A program made the position numbers and the translations under genes. A stretch of DNA of 64,000 bases from Thiorhodovibrio litoralis (lineage in GTDB: Bacteria; Pseudomonadota; Gammaproteobacteria; Chromatiales; Chromatiaceae). The notes below the pieces were generated by a model. That model saw only the letters and a program-made list of their open reading frames with translations. It ran no database searches and was not told where the DNA came from. Location of the stretch: the NCBI RefSeq assembly GCF_033954455.1, contig NZ_CP121473.1, positions 4,450,501 through 4,514,500 on the forward strand, given 5' to 3'. Every line of letters starts with the position of its first letter. Within the stretch, counting starts at the first letter, position 1. Of the stretch, positions 24,799 to 34,747 are shown piece after piece.

Positions 24799-26910
24799 TT
24801 AATTAAGCGTGTAAGCAAACTGAATCCAAAGAGCACGTCCCTCCAGCAACGGGTAATCGTACTCGTAAGTATCCATTGGCGCAGGGGAGCGAATGGATTC
24901 ATTCAATAGATTGGTCGCGCCAGCGCGCACCGTTAACCCGTTGACTCCAACGTCGAACCAGCTCAGCGTTAGGGACAGGTCGTTGTATGCACCCAAAGGG
25001 TCGGTGCGCGAATCCAGCGGATCTCGCGCCCGATCGCCGACGTAGCGCCAGCGCCCAGCGAGCAGAACATCTTTGCGGGGATTGTAGAAAACGCCAAGAT
25101 TACCGAGCCATTTTGCCGCGCCGGGGACGGGGCCACCAGTCTCCTCGTTTAAGGTGTCCGCATAGCTCAGATTGGCATTCAGCTTGAAGTCGCGCCAGAA
25201 CCGCTGCTCCCACTCGAGTTCGACCCCCTTCAGACGCTCTTTGCCGCGATTGAAGATGCCTTCAGGAGTCGTGACGATGATGTCAAATAACTTGGAGTAG
25301 TAAAGGGTCAGGCGGGCGACAGTGTTCGGCTTGCGGAAAATGTAGCCGATCTCCGCCGTGTGAACGCGCTGCGGTTGATCCGGCGTTTCCTGCTCTGTCG
25401 GCGGCAACGGGACATAATACCGCTGAAGCAGCGTGGGCGGAAAAAACGCACCGGCAAACTGAGCTTTAACCACGTGCCTGTCGTTGATGCGCCAGACACC
25501 GGCAAAGCGAGGGGAAAAACTGCCGCTAACATCGCTGTAATGGTCATAGCGTGCGCCGAGCGTCAGATCGAGATTCTCAAGGACGGACCACTGATCCTGA
25601 ATCGCCAGGCTGCTGATGGTGCGAGCCGCGTCTGGCGAGAAAGTCGCAAGTTCTCCCGAATAGCGACGCATTCCGGGCAACGGCTCGAAGGTAAAGATAT
25701 CGGCGTTAAAGGCGCGCCATGCATCGAGTCCTTCATCCCTCGCAACGCTGAACTCCACGCGCAACTTGTGGTAGTCCCAGCCCGTCCATTCGAGAAAGCT
25801 CTCGGCTTTGGTCGACATGACCGAAAACCATCTCTCAGTGTACAACCCATCTGGCAGTACCGGACTGCCTGGCACCGCAGGCGCACCGGGAGGCCGCAGG
25901 AGTTTGTCTAAGAAAGAGTCTATCTGTTGCCAGCGGAGGATCAAAGCACCGTTTAGATTCGCCATTGGCGCAAAGTCAACGCGGCCCTGAAGCAACCATT
26001 GACTTCCATCCAAACGATCGTTTTGGCGGGACGGATCAGGCAGGACGCCGGTGCTACCGAAGAACGCGTTTTTGCGACTGAACTGATATTGCGCGAACAG
26101 CGAGGCATTGCCCACATCAAGGTTAAGCTGTCCGAATCGATATTGCTCACCACTATCGACCGGCCCCGGAGCATTGGAGACTGAAGCCAGCCCGATGGTA
26201 TGGAGCAGGTCTCTCTCAACCCACAGATCAGCCCCGCGACTATCCCAGCCTGCCAGGTTCACTCGCAGCGAAAGGTCTCGCTCGGGGTCGTCAAAGCGGT
26301 AGATAGCACCGACTTCCGTGGTGCCATTGTCACCGTAGCGCAGGTGTGCGTAGGGTTGCGAGTATGTAACGATGTTGATCAGGCCAGCGAAAGCCGATTC
26401 CCCGTAGAGCGCGGAGCCAGGGCCGCGAATCACCTCGATACGCTCGACTTGCGCAATCGGTAACTCGAAGTACGTCGAGTTTCCCGCGAGGCTGTTATTC
26501 AGCGGCACGGAGTCAATCAGAACCTTGACTTCATTATTTCCATTATCAATGCCACGAAAAGACGCAGTGAAAAGACCTTCTTGCCGACGGTCGATGACCA
26601 CGCCAGGCACCAGAGTCAAAGCTTCCGCCACAGTCCGCACACCCAGAGCCATCATCTCATCGCGCCTTAGAATGGTCACGATGCCGGGCACATAGTCAGC
26701 ATTCATGCGGTTCTTGGTGGCAATCTCCGTCGCGTCAGCGATCACGTCAAGAACCTTGGATTCGAGCGACCGGCTCTCCAACCCCTGCTCTGATGGATCG
26801 AACTCCCCCGCAGCCTCGCGGCCAATGCCGCATTCCGGCATTGACAGCCCCGCGCATAGCAGGACAAGCATGCCAGTGCCGAATCGAGGTGTCCGTGTGG
26901 ATAAAGCCAT
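24799..26910 (-). CDS. TonB-dependent outer-membrane receptor of module 1
   Basis: Outer-membrane beta-barrel of 703 aa. A signal peptide is followed by a plug domain containing MNADYVPGIVTILRRDEM, VAEALTLVPGVVIDRR and QVERIEVIRGPGSALYGESAFAG. The rest is a barrel with repeated aromatic strands. The nearest relative in the window is the 29070-31124 receptor, with which it shares the MNADYVPG segment. Substrate is unknown; no siderophore, cobalamin or TonB-ExbBD genes are close. Because the genes behind it encode a periplasmic protein and a sensor kinase rather than an uptake system, signalling or ligand sensing is inferred. The 120 bp upstream to 27030 must hold the module promoter; I see no convincing site. 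Confidence 0.9.
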   Translation of the reverse strand: MALSTRTPRFGTGMLVLLCAGLSMPECGIGREAAGEFDPSEQGLESRSLESKVLDVIADATEIATKNRMNADYVPGIVTILRRDEMMALGVRTVAEALTLVPGVVIDRRQEGLFTASFRGIDNGNNEVKVLIDSVPLNNSLAGNSTYFELPIAQVERIEVIRGPGSALYGESAFAGLINIVTYSQPYAHLRYGDNGTTEVGAIYRFDDPERDLSLRVNLAGWDSRGADLWVERDLLHTIGLASVSNAPGPVDSGEQYRFGQLNLDVGNASLFAQYQFSRKNAFFGSTGVLPDPSRQNDRLDGSQWLLQGRVDFAPMANLNGALILRWQQIDSFLDKLLRPPGAPAVPGSPVLPDGLYTERWFSVMSTKAESFLEWTGWDYHKLRVEFSVARDEGLDAWRAFNADIFTFEPLPGMRRYSGELATFSPDAARTISSLAIQDQWSVLENLDLTLGARYDHYSDVSGSFSPRFAGVWRINDRHVVKAQFAGAFFPPTLLQRYYVPLPPTEQETPDQPQRVHTAEIGYIFRKPNTVARLTLYYSKLFDIIVTTPEGIFNRGKERLKGVELEWEQRFWRDFKLNANLSYADTLNEETGGPVPGAAKWLGNLGVFYNPRKDVLLAGRWRYVGDRARDPLDSRTDPLGAYNDLSLTLSWFDVGVNGLTVRAGATNLLNESIRSPAPMDTYEYDYPLLEGRALWIQFAYTLN

Positions 26911-27030
26911 ATCTCCGACGCGAAAAATGCCCTGGCCAGATTGCTTCTTGTCGCACTTGATTTAAGTGTATTTTGGCGTCTGCCGAGCGCGACCAGAGTA
27001 GTCATTATGCGGCATTCGCGCAGAGACCGC

Positions 27031-28458
27031 TTAGCCGATCACCCGGTTACGCCCCTGCTGCTTAGCCAGGTAGAGATTGCGGTCGGCGGCTTCGAGCAGG
27101 CTGTCGACGTCGGTTCCACAATGCTCGGCAATGCCTCCGCTGATGGTCAATTTCAGATTGGGCCGGATCGGGGGCAGGCTTTCGATGCCAACGCGGATGC
27201 GCTCGGCGAGCTCGGCAGCGGTATTGCGGGTCGCGAAGGGCAGAATGACGAGGAATTCTTCACCGCCATAACGCCCGCAGGTATCAGCGGCGCGAATGCA
27301 CTCGCGCATGGCCTCGGCGGTCTGAATCAACACCGCATCGCCAACGGCATGGCCATAGGTATCATTAACGGCCTTGAACTCGTCCAGGTCGAACAAGATC
27401 ACCGAGAGCGAATGGCGGTCATTCTCGGTACGGGCGATCTCTTCCTCCAGCCGCTCGAACAGGAAACGCCGGTTGTAGCTTTTGGTCAGTCCATCGGTGT
27501 TAGCGGCCAGGTGCAGTCGCTGCTGCACGGCCTTTAGCTCGGAGACATCCACCAGCGACACCACCGGGTGAGGCGCGTTCGAGACATTCACCTCGGTTGC
27601 GGACAGAATGGCCCAGCGCGGTTCGCCGTCCTCTGCGCTGAGTTGAATCTCGCGCCGATCGGGTCCGGACAGGTCCATCCCCAGTGCCCTGATCTTTCGC
27701 CAGGCCAGGCTATCGAGCCGCCCGGTCGCACTGGGAACGAGCTCCAGATAACGCTGCGCCGCCTTGTTGGCCAAGGCGATACGCCGCTGGTCCTGCTCCA
27801 GCAGCAGGATCGGGAAGGGGGCGACGTCGAGCAAATTGCGCACATTCGATTCGCTTTCGCGCAGACGCAGCAGCAACCGCACAGTTCCGAGCCAGGCCAC
27901 AACAATCAGGGCCAGAATGCTGCCACCGGCCCAGATCAGTCTGATCCGTACATCGCCGATCAGGCGGTTCAACGAAGCTGTATTGCAGTAAAAGGTGGCG
28001 ATACCGATGAGTTGTTGATTGCGCGGATGATAGAGGGGCGCATCGACCTTCAGGCAGTCGGTACACTGCGCCTGTCCGCGCGCAAGGCGCTGGCGCTCAG
28101 GCGGGACTGCAACGCTATCGGGGTCCAGTTCCAGCTCGATGCGCAGCGTCAGCTTGGAGTCATCCTGAGGCTCCTTGAGCAACAGCATCCCATTGATGCG
28201 GGTGTCGAGTTCGTCGAGCAATCGCGACTGCGCCAGGTCGAGCCCGAACAGCACCTCCAGACTGCGCGCCTGCGCCTGGGCCAGGGCGCGCACGCGGCTT
28301 TCGGCATCGGCGCGCAGATTGGGCTCCAGCACCAGCAGCCAGTAGCCGGTCATCAAGGCCATCAGCAGCACGCCAAGGCTGGCGAACAAAATCGCTAGAT
28401 TGCGCTCGAATGCCAGCGAGCGATGCAGGGAACCCATAAAGCCGCGCTTACTCCTCAT
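27031..28458 (-). CDS. Membrane diguanylate cyclase (PAS-GGDEF) of receptor module 2
   Basis: Inner-membrane diguanylate cyclase making cyclic-di-GMP from GTP. From ATG 28458 it has two membrane segments (about 15-38 and 185-208) around a periplasmic domain containing CTDCLKVDAPLYHPRNQQLIG, homologous to the module-1 kinase including the Cys-x-x-Cys. A PAS domain follows, then GGDEF with the active site RYGGEEF and an allosteric RxxD I-site (RAAD) just upstream, predicting product inhibition. The gene start overlaps the end of the YfiR-like gene by 11 bp; an alternative start is ATG 28437. Confidence 0.9.
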   Translation of the reverse strand: MRSKRGFMGSLHRSLAFERNLAILFASLGVLLMALMTGYWLLVLEPNLRADAESRVRALAQAQARSLEVLFGLDLAQSRLLDELDTRINGMLLLKEPQDDSKLTLRIELELDPDSVAVPPERQRLARGQAQCTDCLKVDAPLYHPRNQQLIGIATFYCNTASLNRLIGDVRIRLIWAGGSILALIVVAWLGTVRLLLRLRESESNVRNLLDVAPFPILLLEQDQRRIALANKAAQRYLELVPSATGRLDSLAWRKIRALGMDLSGPDRREIQLSAEDGEPRWAILSATEVNVSNAPHPVVSLVDVSELKAVQQRLHLAANTDGLTKSYNRRFLFERLEEEIARTENDRHSLSVILFDLDEFKAVNDTYGHAVGDAVLIQTAEAMRECIRAADTCGRYGGEEFLVILPFATRNTAAELAERIRVGIESLPPIRPNLKLTISGGIAEHCGTDVDSLLEAADRNLYLAKQQGRNRVIG

Positions 28459-29065
28459 GATGGGCCACCCGCAGGAAAAACGCCTTGAACCGCAGACCGG
28501 CGCGTTCGGCCTGCGCGAGATTGACCGCTGGCAGAATCCGGTCGGTGACATAGACCCCAGCCACCGCGCCTCGAGCCACATCGCCGGTAAAAGGGGAAAA
28601 GACCAGAACGCCGCGCCCTTCAGACAGACGCTGCAACTGTGCCGAGGCCATCCCGACGCTCGCCACGAACACCGCGGCCAGCGATGCGTCCGCCTCCTCA
28701 AGCAAGTCAGCAATGGGTACGGGTCTGACCTTAAGCCGCAGCCCCTGCACCTCCCCAACCTCCTCAATGGAGCTCACCACCTCACGCACGCTGGCATCTA
28801 GCGTCTGGTAGCCAACCGCAATATGCAACTGGCCATCGCGGCTGTGGTCCCGCTTCAGGTCCTCTACAGCGCCGAGCACGGCGGGAAAGAGCTTGAGCCC
28901 GACCCGCAGGCGCTGCTCTTCCTCCGGCCACAGGCCGCCCGCCAACGCCGCTGCCTGGGCTAGCGCGACACCCACCAGCACCAGACACAAAAAGGCAACA
29001 GGCAGACGCCGCCGCGCGGAGATGCGCGGACTGCCAGGACTGGAGCCTGACTCGGGCGGGATCAC
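28448..29065 (-). CDS. Periplasmic YfiR-like protein of receptor module 2
   Basis: Predicted exported protein of about 205 aa. GTG 29065 is my best start: it lies 4 bp after the receptor stop and leads into the signal sequence RRRLPVAFLCLVLVGVALAQA. The mature protein parallels module 1: RLRVGLKLFPAVLGA, then GVLVFSPFTGDVARGAVAGVYVTDRILPAV and RAGLRFKAFFLRVAH. By position it should bridge the outer-membrane receptor and the periplasmic domain of the cyclase, as YfiR does for YfiN; this is inference, and family membership is not certain. Confidence 0.6.
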   Translation of the reverse strand: MIPPESGSSPGSPRISARRRLPVAFLCLVLVGVALAQAAALAGGLWPEEEQRLRVGLKLFPAVLGAVEDLKRDHSRDGQLHIAVGYQTLDASVREVVSSIEEVGEVQGLRLKVRPVPIADLLEEADASLAAVFVASVGMASAQLQRLSEGRGVLVFSPFTGDVARGAVAGVYVTDRILPAVNLAQAERAGLRFKAFFLRVAHHEE

Positions 29066-29069
29066 GCGA

Positions 29070-31124
29070 TCAGAACGCGTACCCAAGCTCGAGCCACCAG
29101 CGCCGGTCGGGACGGGGGTAATCGTCAGCGTAGATCCAGTCGACACCGCCAGCGCTCGCCTCCTGATCGGGGTAGCGCACATTGGCATTGGCGAGATTCT
29201 TGACCCCGAGACGTGCGAAGGGACCCGAGCCGGGTTTGGCATAACTGAGCGTCAGGTCCAGCGTGGTATAGGCCTCGAGCGGGTCGCGGTCATCGTCCTC
29301 GCGGCGCTCAGTTTCACCAACATAGGCCAGCTGCGCGGCCAGAGTCCAGGCCGGCGCCGGGCGCCAGATCAGCGCCAGATTCGCCAGCAGGTTGGTGCCG
29401 CCGGGCAGCGAGCGGCCGCTGCTTTCATCTCGGGTTTGGACATAGGACAGGTTGCCATCGAGCTTAAGATCGCGGCGCAGGCGCTGCTGATACTCAAACT
29501 CCACACCTTGCAGTCGGGCATCAGCGACATTGGCATAGGCACTCTCAGGGTTGTAGAAGACGATCGGATCAGTCAACTCGGAGTGAAACACAATCACCCG
29601 CCCTTCCCAGGTCGGCTTTTTCAGGATGTAGCCGAGCTCGTAGGTCGCAATCTCGCCAAAGCCGATGTCATCGTTGGCGGAGTATTCCTGCTCGTAGAAG
29701 GTTGGCGGACGAAAGGCGCGCGCATACTGCGCCTTGATGATGTTCTCGGCATCGATGCGCCAAACTGCCGCCAGCCGCGGGCTGAGATGCGAGCCGACAT
29801 CGCTGTAGTCATCAAAGCGCAGCGCGCCGGTCAGGGTCAGCCGCTCGTTGAGGCGGAATTCATCCTGCACGATCGCGCTCAGGATGCGCCGGTTGCGCTG
29901 GTCATCCAGCCAGGGGAAGTCGATTTCAAACGCCGCTGGCCAGTCCCAGGTGGCCTCGTCCACCGCGACATGACTGGCTTCCAGACCAAAGAGGACCTGA
30001 TGGCGATCATTCGGGTTCCAGTGCGTATCGGCGGCGATTAAATAGCGGGTTTCCTGATAATCCTGGCTCATGACTACCGACTCGTCGTCGAAGAAATAGC
30101 CGGTGGGAAACACAAACAGGTCATCGCGATCGCGCTCGTAGCGAAGTACCTCGAACCGCAGCCGGCTGCGCCAGCGCGCATTGAAGGTCAGATCGGTGCC
30201 AAGCTGCAAGGATTGGTAACGCTGTCGCGAGGCCAGCCGGTCATCATCCGGCGGCAAAAAGTGATTGATGCCGAAATAGTCGCCGTAGTCATCATCGAGC
30301 AGCTTGATTGAGCCAAAGAAAGCGCCCCAGCGGATGTCGGCAAAGAGTCCGCGATAGCGATGCGACTCATTCGAGAGGCCCGGGGCATTGGAGATCTCGG
30401 GCATGCCGAGGTTGAAGGCCGCATCGGTGGCGACATCAACCCCGCCGTCGCCATCCAACCCGTAAGCATTGACCGACAACGCCAGATCGCGTTCGGGGTC
30501 GGCCCAGTGCCACATCAGGCCGCCACCGTAATCGCCGTCCTCCATCGCCGAGGCCGAGACTTCGCGGTCGCCCGTGCGCGTGATGACATCGATCACGCCA
30601 GCAAAGGCATACTCCCCATGCACCGAGGCGCCAGGGCCGCGAATCACCTCGATGCGCTCGACCTGCTCGATGGGAATGTTGAGCACCGGGTTGGCGGTGG
30701 CATAGAGGGTGGCGTTCATCGACACGCCATCGAGCAGGATCTTGAGATTGCCCGAGGCGTAGCCGTAGCCGATGCCGCGGCTCAGAATCTGGCGCTCGCC
30801 GGTCATCTCGATGGCCTGGCTGATGCCAGGCACCAGCGCCAGCGCCTCACTGACCGAGCGCACGCCACGCGCGCGCAGATCATCGCCGGTTAAAATCGTC
30901 GCCATGCCTGGCACATAATCGGCATTCATGCCGCTTTTGGTGGCAAGCTGCGTCTGCTGGTCGATGATGGAGAGCAGGTCATTGAGCGATTCGGTGTCCG
31001 CGACTTCCCCAGCCCGCTCGCTGGCGAAACCCGCCGCGCTGAGCAGAGATGTCAGCAAGACAGTTGCCGTCACGGACTGGCGCGTCCAGGCGCCAAGAGA
31101 CGAAAATTGCGCGCTACTGATCAT
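29070..31124 (-). CDS. TonB-dependent outer-membrane receptor of module 2
   Basis: Outer-membrane receptor of 684 aa from ATG 31124, with a signal peptide and plug domain (MNADYVPGMATILTGDDLRA, VSEALALVPGI, QVERIEVIRGPGASVHGEYAFAG). The beta-barrel ends in the usual aromatic residue (LELGYAF). It is a paralogue of the module-1 receptor. It starts 49 bp after the rlmB stop on the same strand, so it may be transcribed from a promoter in that short gap or by read-through. The following genes are the YfiR-like protein and cyclase. Ligand unknown. Confidence 0.92.
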   Translation of the reverse strand: MISSAQFSSLGAWTRQSVTATVLLTSLLSAAGFASERAGEVADTESLNDLLSIIDQQTQLATKSGMNADYVPGMATILTGDDLRARGVRSVSEALALVPGISQAIEMTGERQILSRGIGYGYASGNLKILLDGVSMNATLYATANPVLNIPIEQVERIEVIRGPGASVHGEYAFAGVIDVITRTGDREVSASAMEDGDYGGGLMWHWADPERDLALSVNAYGLDGDGGVDVATDAAFNLGMPEISNAPGLSNESHRYRGLFADIRWGAFFGSIKLLDDDYGDYFGINHFLPPDDDRLASRQRYQSLQLGTDLTFNARWRSRLRFEVLRYERDRDDLFVFPTGYFFDDESVVMSQDYQETRYLIAADTHWNPNDRHQVLFGLEASHVAVDEATWDWPAAFEIDFPWLDDQRNRRILSAIVQDEFRLNERLTLTGALRFDDYSDVGSHLSPRLAAVWRIDAENIIKAQYARAFRPPTFYEQEYSANDDIGFGEIATYELGYILKKPTWEGRVIVFHSELTDPIVFYNPESAYANVADARLQGVEFEYQQRLRRDLKLDGNLSYVQTRDESSGRSLPGGTNLLANLALIWRPAPAWTLAAQLAYVGETERREDDDRDPLEAYTTLDLTLSYAKPGSGPFARLGVKNLANANVRYPDQEASAGGVDWIYADDYPRPDRRWWLELGYAF

Positions 31125-31173
31125 GACGCATCCAAAATAAGGTTGAGCTGCAGACATCGCCGCTGGTCTGGGC

Positions 31174-32016
31174 TTAAGCCGCAACCGCTAACCGCTGGCG
31201 CACAGCCTCATAGAGACAAATCCCGGCGCTGACCGAGACATTCAGGCTCTCGACCTGACCGCGCATCGGCAGGGCCGCAAGTTGGTCGCAGTGCTCGCGC
31301 GTCAGGCGTCGCATGCCTTTGCCCTCGCTGCCGAGCACCAGTGCGAGCGGGCCCTTTAACTCGAGCTCGAACAGGCTGTGCGATGCCTGGCCAGCCAGCC
31401 CAAGAACCCAGACCCCGCGCTCCTGGAGCTGGGTCAAGGTGCGGGACAGATTGGTCACCTGCACGAAAGGCACACTGGCCGCGGCACCGCTGGCCACCTT
31501 GACCGCCGTGGCATTCAGCCCCACGGCGCGATCGCGCGGGGCAATGACCGCGAGTGCGCCAGCACCGTCGGCACAGCGCAGGCAGGCGCCCAGATTATGC
31601 GGGTCGGTGACGCCGTCGAGCACCAGCAGCAGCGGGTCGCGCGGGCCGGCCGCGAGTAACTGGTCCAGATCGGCCTCGGTGCGAGCGACCGGCGCATCGG
31701 TCCAAGCCAGCGCACCCTGATGATTACCGCCACTGGCGGCATCATCGAGCGCATCCCGGGCCTGCCGGCGCACGGGCACACCATCGGCGCGCGCCTGCTC
31801 GACCAGTTCATTCAGACGACGATCGCGCCGGGCGCGGTCAAGCCACAGCTCGCGCACCCCGCCCTGGTTCAGGGCCGCGCGCACGGCATTGATGCCAATC
31901 ACGACCGCGGCACCTGCGCTTTTCACCAGTCCATCCGCGTTGCTGACGCAGGCTTTACCCGCGCCATCCGCTTTGCCCCTGCCACCCGCCTTGGCGTTCC
32001 CATTCCCCTTGGCCAT
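31174..32016 (-). CDS. rlmB: 23S rRNA (guanosine-2'-O)-methyltransferase RlmB
   Basis: SPOUT-family methyltransferase that methylates G2251 (E. coli numbering) of 23S rRNA. The 280-aa protein has a Gly/Lys-rich N-terminal extension (about 38 residues) before the substrate-binding domain (VIGINAVRAALNQGG). The SPOUT core has LVLDGVTDPHNLGACLRCADGAG, LVLGSEGKGMRRL and ESLNVSVSAGICLYEA (motifs I-III). It follows rnr at 52 bp, the conserved gammaproteobacterial rnr-rlmB order. ATG 32016 was chosen because it begins recognisable sequence. Confidence 0.95.
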   Translation of the reverse strand: MAKGNGNAKAGGRGKADGAGKACVSNADGLVKSAGAAVVIGINAVRAALNQGGVRELWLDRARRDRRLNELVEQARADGVPVRRQARDALDDAASGGNHQGALAWTDAPVARTEADLDQLLAAGPRDPLLLVLDGVTDPHNLGACLRCADGAGALAVIAPRDRAVGLNATAVKVASGAAASVPFVQVTNLSRTLTQLQERGVWVLGLAGQASHSLFELELKGPLALVLGSEGKGMRRLTREHCDQLAALPMRGQVESLNVSVSAGICLYEAVRQRLAVAA

Positions 32017-32068
32017 GGTGATTCGCTCTGCTCTCCCTTGCTCTGCGCTAGTCCGCTGCGACCACGGT

Positions 32069-34339
32069 TCAGCTAGCGGCGCGTTTACGGCTGCCGCGAC
32101 GGCGGGAGCGCTTCGCGCCCTCGGACTTCTTGTCCGCGGGTGCCAGCACGAAGTCGATCTTGCGGTCATCGAGATTGACTGCCGCCACCTGCACCCGTAA
32201 CCGGTCGCCGAGCCGATAGACTTGGCCCGTGCGGGCGCCATTGAGTCGGTGGCCGATGGGGTCGAAGTGGTAGAAGTCGTTATCCAGCGCAGTAATGTGC
32301 ACCAGCCCGTCGACATAGACATCGTCGAGTTCGACGAACAGGCCAAAGCCCTGCACGCTGACGATGGTGCCGTCGAACTGCTCGCCGAGCTTGTCGCGCA
32401 TGTACTCGCATTTCAGCCAGTCGGCGGCATCGCGGGTGGCCTCGTCGGCGCGCCTCTCGGTGCCTGAGCAATGCTCGGCAATCTGCTGTAGTTCGGGCTT
32501 GGAGTAATCCAGCTCCGCCACACTTCCACCGGCCAGAATGTGCTTGAGGATGCGGTGGACGATTAGGTCCGGATAGCGGCGGATCGGTGAGGTGAAATGG
32601 GTATAGCCCTCGTAGGCCAGACCAAAGTGGCCGACATTGTCCGAGCTATACATCGCCTGCTGCATGGAGCGCAGCAGCACGGTCTGGATGAGATGAAAAT
32701 CCGCCCGCCCGCGCACTGAATCCAGCAGGGTGCCATAGTCCTTGGCAGTGGGCTTGTCGCCGCCAGGCAGGTTCAGCCCGAGCTCGGCAAGAAACTCACG
32801 CAGGTCGGAGAGCTTCTCGGCCTTGGGCTGCTCGTGGATGCGAAACAGCGCCGGCATCTTCCTGCGCTCGAACTGCCGTGCGGCGGCCACATTGGCCGCG
32901 AGCATGCATTCTTCGATCAGGCGATGGGCATCGTTGCGGGTGCGCGGCTCGATTGATGCCAGGCGGCCCTGCTCGTTGAAGATGAACTGGGTCTCGACCG
33001 TATCGAAGTCGATGGCCCCGCGCTCGCTGCGTGCCTCAAGCAGCGCATGAAACAGCTGATGCAGTTCATGCAGGTGCGGCAGCAACTCGGCATGCTGCTC
33101 AGACAGTTCGGGCTCGCCATCGATCCGCCCATCGCTCAACAGGCTCGCGACCTGATCATAGGTGAGACGGGCAGCCGAGCGCATCACGCCCTCGAAGAAG
33201 CGCGAGCGGGTCACCCGGCCTTCGCGGTTGACATAAAGCTCGCACCCCGTGCACAGGCGATCGACCTGCGGATTGAGCGAGCAGAGCCCGTTGGACAGCA
33301 CCTCCGGCAGCATCGGGATGACCCGATCAGGGAAATACACCGAATTGCCGCGCGCGCGGGCTTCCTCGTCCAGCGCCGTGCCTGGCATCACATAGGCCGA
33401 GACATCGGCAATGCACACCAACAGCCGCCAACCCTTGGGCTTGCGCTCGGCATAGACGGCGTCGTCGAAGTCACGCGCATCGGCGCCGTCGATGGTAACC
33501 AGCGGCAAGCCGCGCAAGTCCTCGCGCCCGGCCTTGGCCGCTTCCGGCACCTCCTCGGTCAGATCGGCAATCTGCGCCAGCACCGCCTCGGGCCAGGCAA
33601 CGGGCAGATCGTGCGCGCGGATGGCGATGTCGGTCTCCATACCAGAGGCCATGTGATCGCCCAGGACTTCCTGAACCCGCCCAAGCGGCTGCGTGCGCTT
33701 GGTGGGCTGATCGGTGATCTCCGCCACCACGATCTGGCCCTTGGTCGCCTGACCAACGCGATCACTCGGGACGATGATGTCGTGATTGATCCGCTTGTTG
33801 TCCGGCACCACGAAACCAACACCGCTCTCGGAATAAAAACGCCCCACCACCGACTGGGTGTTGCGCTCGAGAACCTCCACCACCGCCCCTTCGAGCCGCC
33901 CACGCCGGTCGCGCCCGGTCACCCGCGCGACAATGCGATCGCCATGGAAGAGCGCGCGCATCTCTTTCGGGTAGAGATAAAGATCATCCCCGCCGTCATC
34001 TGGCTTGAGGAAGCCAAAGCCATCCGGATGCCCGATTACCCGCCCGGCGATCAGATCCTTCTTGTTGACCAGGCAGTAAGCGGCGCGGCGATTGCGCACC
34101 AGCTGCCCGTCGCGCACCATGGCGCCAAGGCGGCGCTCCAGCGCCTGCTGCTGCTCGGGGTCAGTCAGGCCGAGCGCTTGGGCAACGGCCTCAAAGTCCA
34201 TCGGCACCCCGCCGTCGGTCAGGGTCTCGAGAATGAACTCGCGGCTGGGGATGGGGTTGTCGTACTTCCTCGCCTCACGCTCGCGGTGCGGATCGAGGGC
34301 CTTTGTCGATTGAGTCTTCTTGCGTCTGGCCACGGTCAC
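32069..34339 (-). CDS. rnr: Ribonuclease R
   Basis: Processive 3'-to-5' exoribonuclease able to degrade structured RNA. The 756-aa protein has an N-terminal winged-helix segment, cold-shock domains, an RNB catalytic domain with the metal-binding DGADARDFDDAVYAE segment, a C-terminal S1 domain (GEQFDGTIVSVQGFGLFVEL) and a basic Ser/Arg/Lys-rich tail. The start is GTG 34339 or GTG 34333. It is the first gene of the rnr-rlmB pair and is read away from the tRNA-Leu gene. Confidence 0.95.
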   Translation of the reverse strand: MTVARRKKTQSTKALDPHREREARKYDNPIPSREFILETLTDGGVPMDFEAVAQALGLTDPEQQQALERRLGAMVRDGQLVRNRRAAYCLVNKKDLIAGRVIGHPDGFGFLKPDDGGDDLYLYPKEMRALFHGDRIVARVTGRDRRGRLEGAVVEVLERNTQSVVGRFYSESGVGFVVPDNKRINHDIIVPSDRVGQATKGQIVVAEITDQPTKRTQPLGRVQEVLGDHMASGMETDIAIRAHDLPVAWPEAVLAQIADLTEEVPEAAKAGREDLRGLPLVTIDGADARDFDDAVYAERKPKGWRLLVCIADVSAYVMPGTALDEEARARGNSVYFPDRVIPMLPEVLSNGLCSLNPQVDRLCTGCELYVNREGRVTRSRFFEGVMRSAARLTYDQVASLLSDGRIDGEPELSEQHAELLPHLHELHQLFHALLEARSERGAIDFDTVETQFIFNEQGRLASIEPRTRNDAHRLIEECMLAANVAAARQFERRKMPALFRIHEQPKAEKLSDLREFLAELGLNLPGGDKPTAKDYGTLLDSVRGRADFHLIQTVLLRSMQQAMYSSDNVGHFGLAYEGYTHFTSPIRRYPDLIVHRILKHILAGGSVAELDYSKPELQQIAEHCSGTERRADEATRDAADWLKCEYMRDKLGEQFDGTIVSVQGFGLFVELDDVYVDGLVHITALDNDFYHFDPIGHRLNGARTGQVYRLGDRLRVQVAAVNLDDRKIDFVLAPADKKSEGAKRSRRRGSRKRAAS

Positions 34340-34482
34340 CTGGCATATCGCTCGGTAAAAACCGCTAGTCTAGCGCACACTGGCTTGCGACACCCAAGGC
34401 GAACACCTGATATCGCCAACCCCCGCTGACCTGAAACAACGAAATCCGCGCGCAACAACGCAAAAAGGCGCGCACGCGCAAG

Positions 34483-34511
34483 TTGACAGCCTCCCCCCGG
34501 CTCACTAAGAT
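34483..34511 (+). promoter_or_regulatory. Sigma-70-type promoter for tRNA-Leu
   Basis: TTGACA (34483-34488) and TAAGAT (34506-34511) are separated by 17 bp. A GC-rich stretch follows up to the tRNA at 34556. Confidence 0.75.
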
Positions 34512-34555
34512 TCGCGCTTCCGCTGCAGCCGTTCTGGCTCGCACCGCTCCCCTTT

Positions 34556-34642
34556 GCCGAGGTGGCGGAATTGGTAGACGCGCATGGTTCAGGTCCATGT
34601 GGGCGAAAGCTCGTGGAGGTTCAAGTCCTCTCCTCGGCACCA
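34556..34642 (+). tRNA. tRNA-Leu (anticodon CAG)
   Basis: An 87-nt class II tRNA with long variable arm and encoded CCA. The acceptor stem is GCCGAGG/CCTCGGC, and the anticodon stem-loop is CATGG-TTCAGGT-CCATG (anticodon CAG). The variable arm is GTGGGCGAAAGCTCGT-like, and the T-arm has GGAGG-TTCAAGT-CCTCT. The type I restriction operon begins 105 bp downstream. Confidence 0.95.
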
Positions 34643-34747
34643 TCAACCTTCCTTGCCCTATTTCGCAATCGCCACTGACAATCTGTGGCAAAATCTGGCC
34701 GATGAGGCACCCGCAACGGGGATAGACTCACGGACAGGTCGCGAGGA

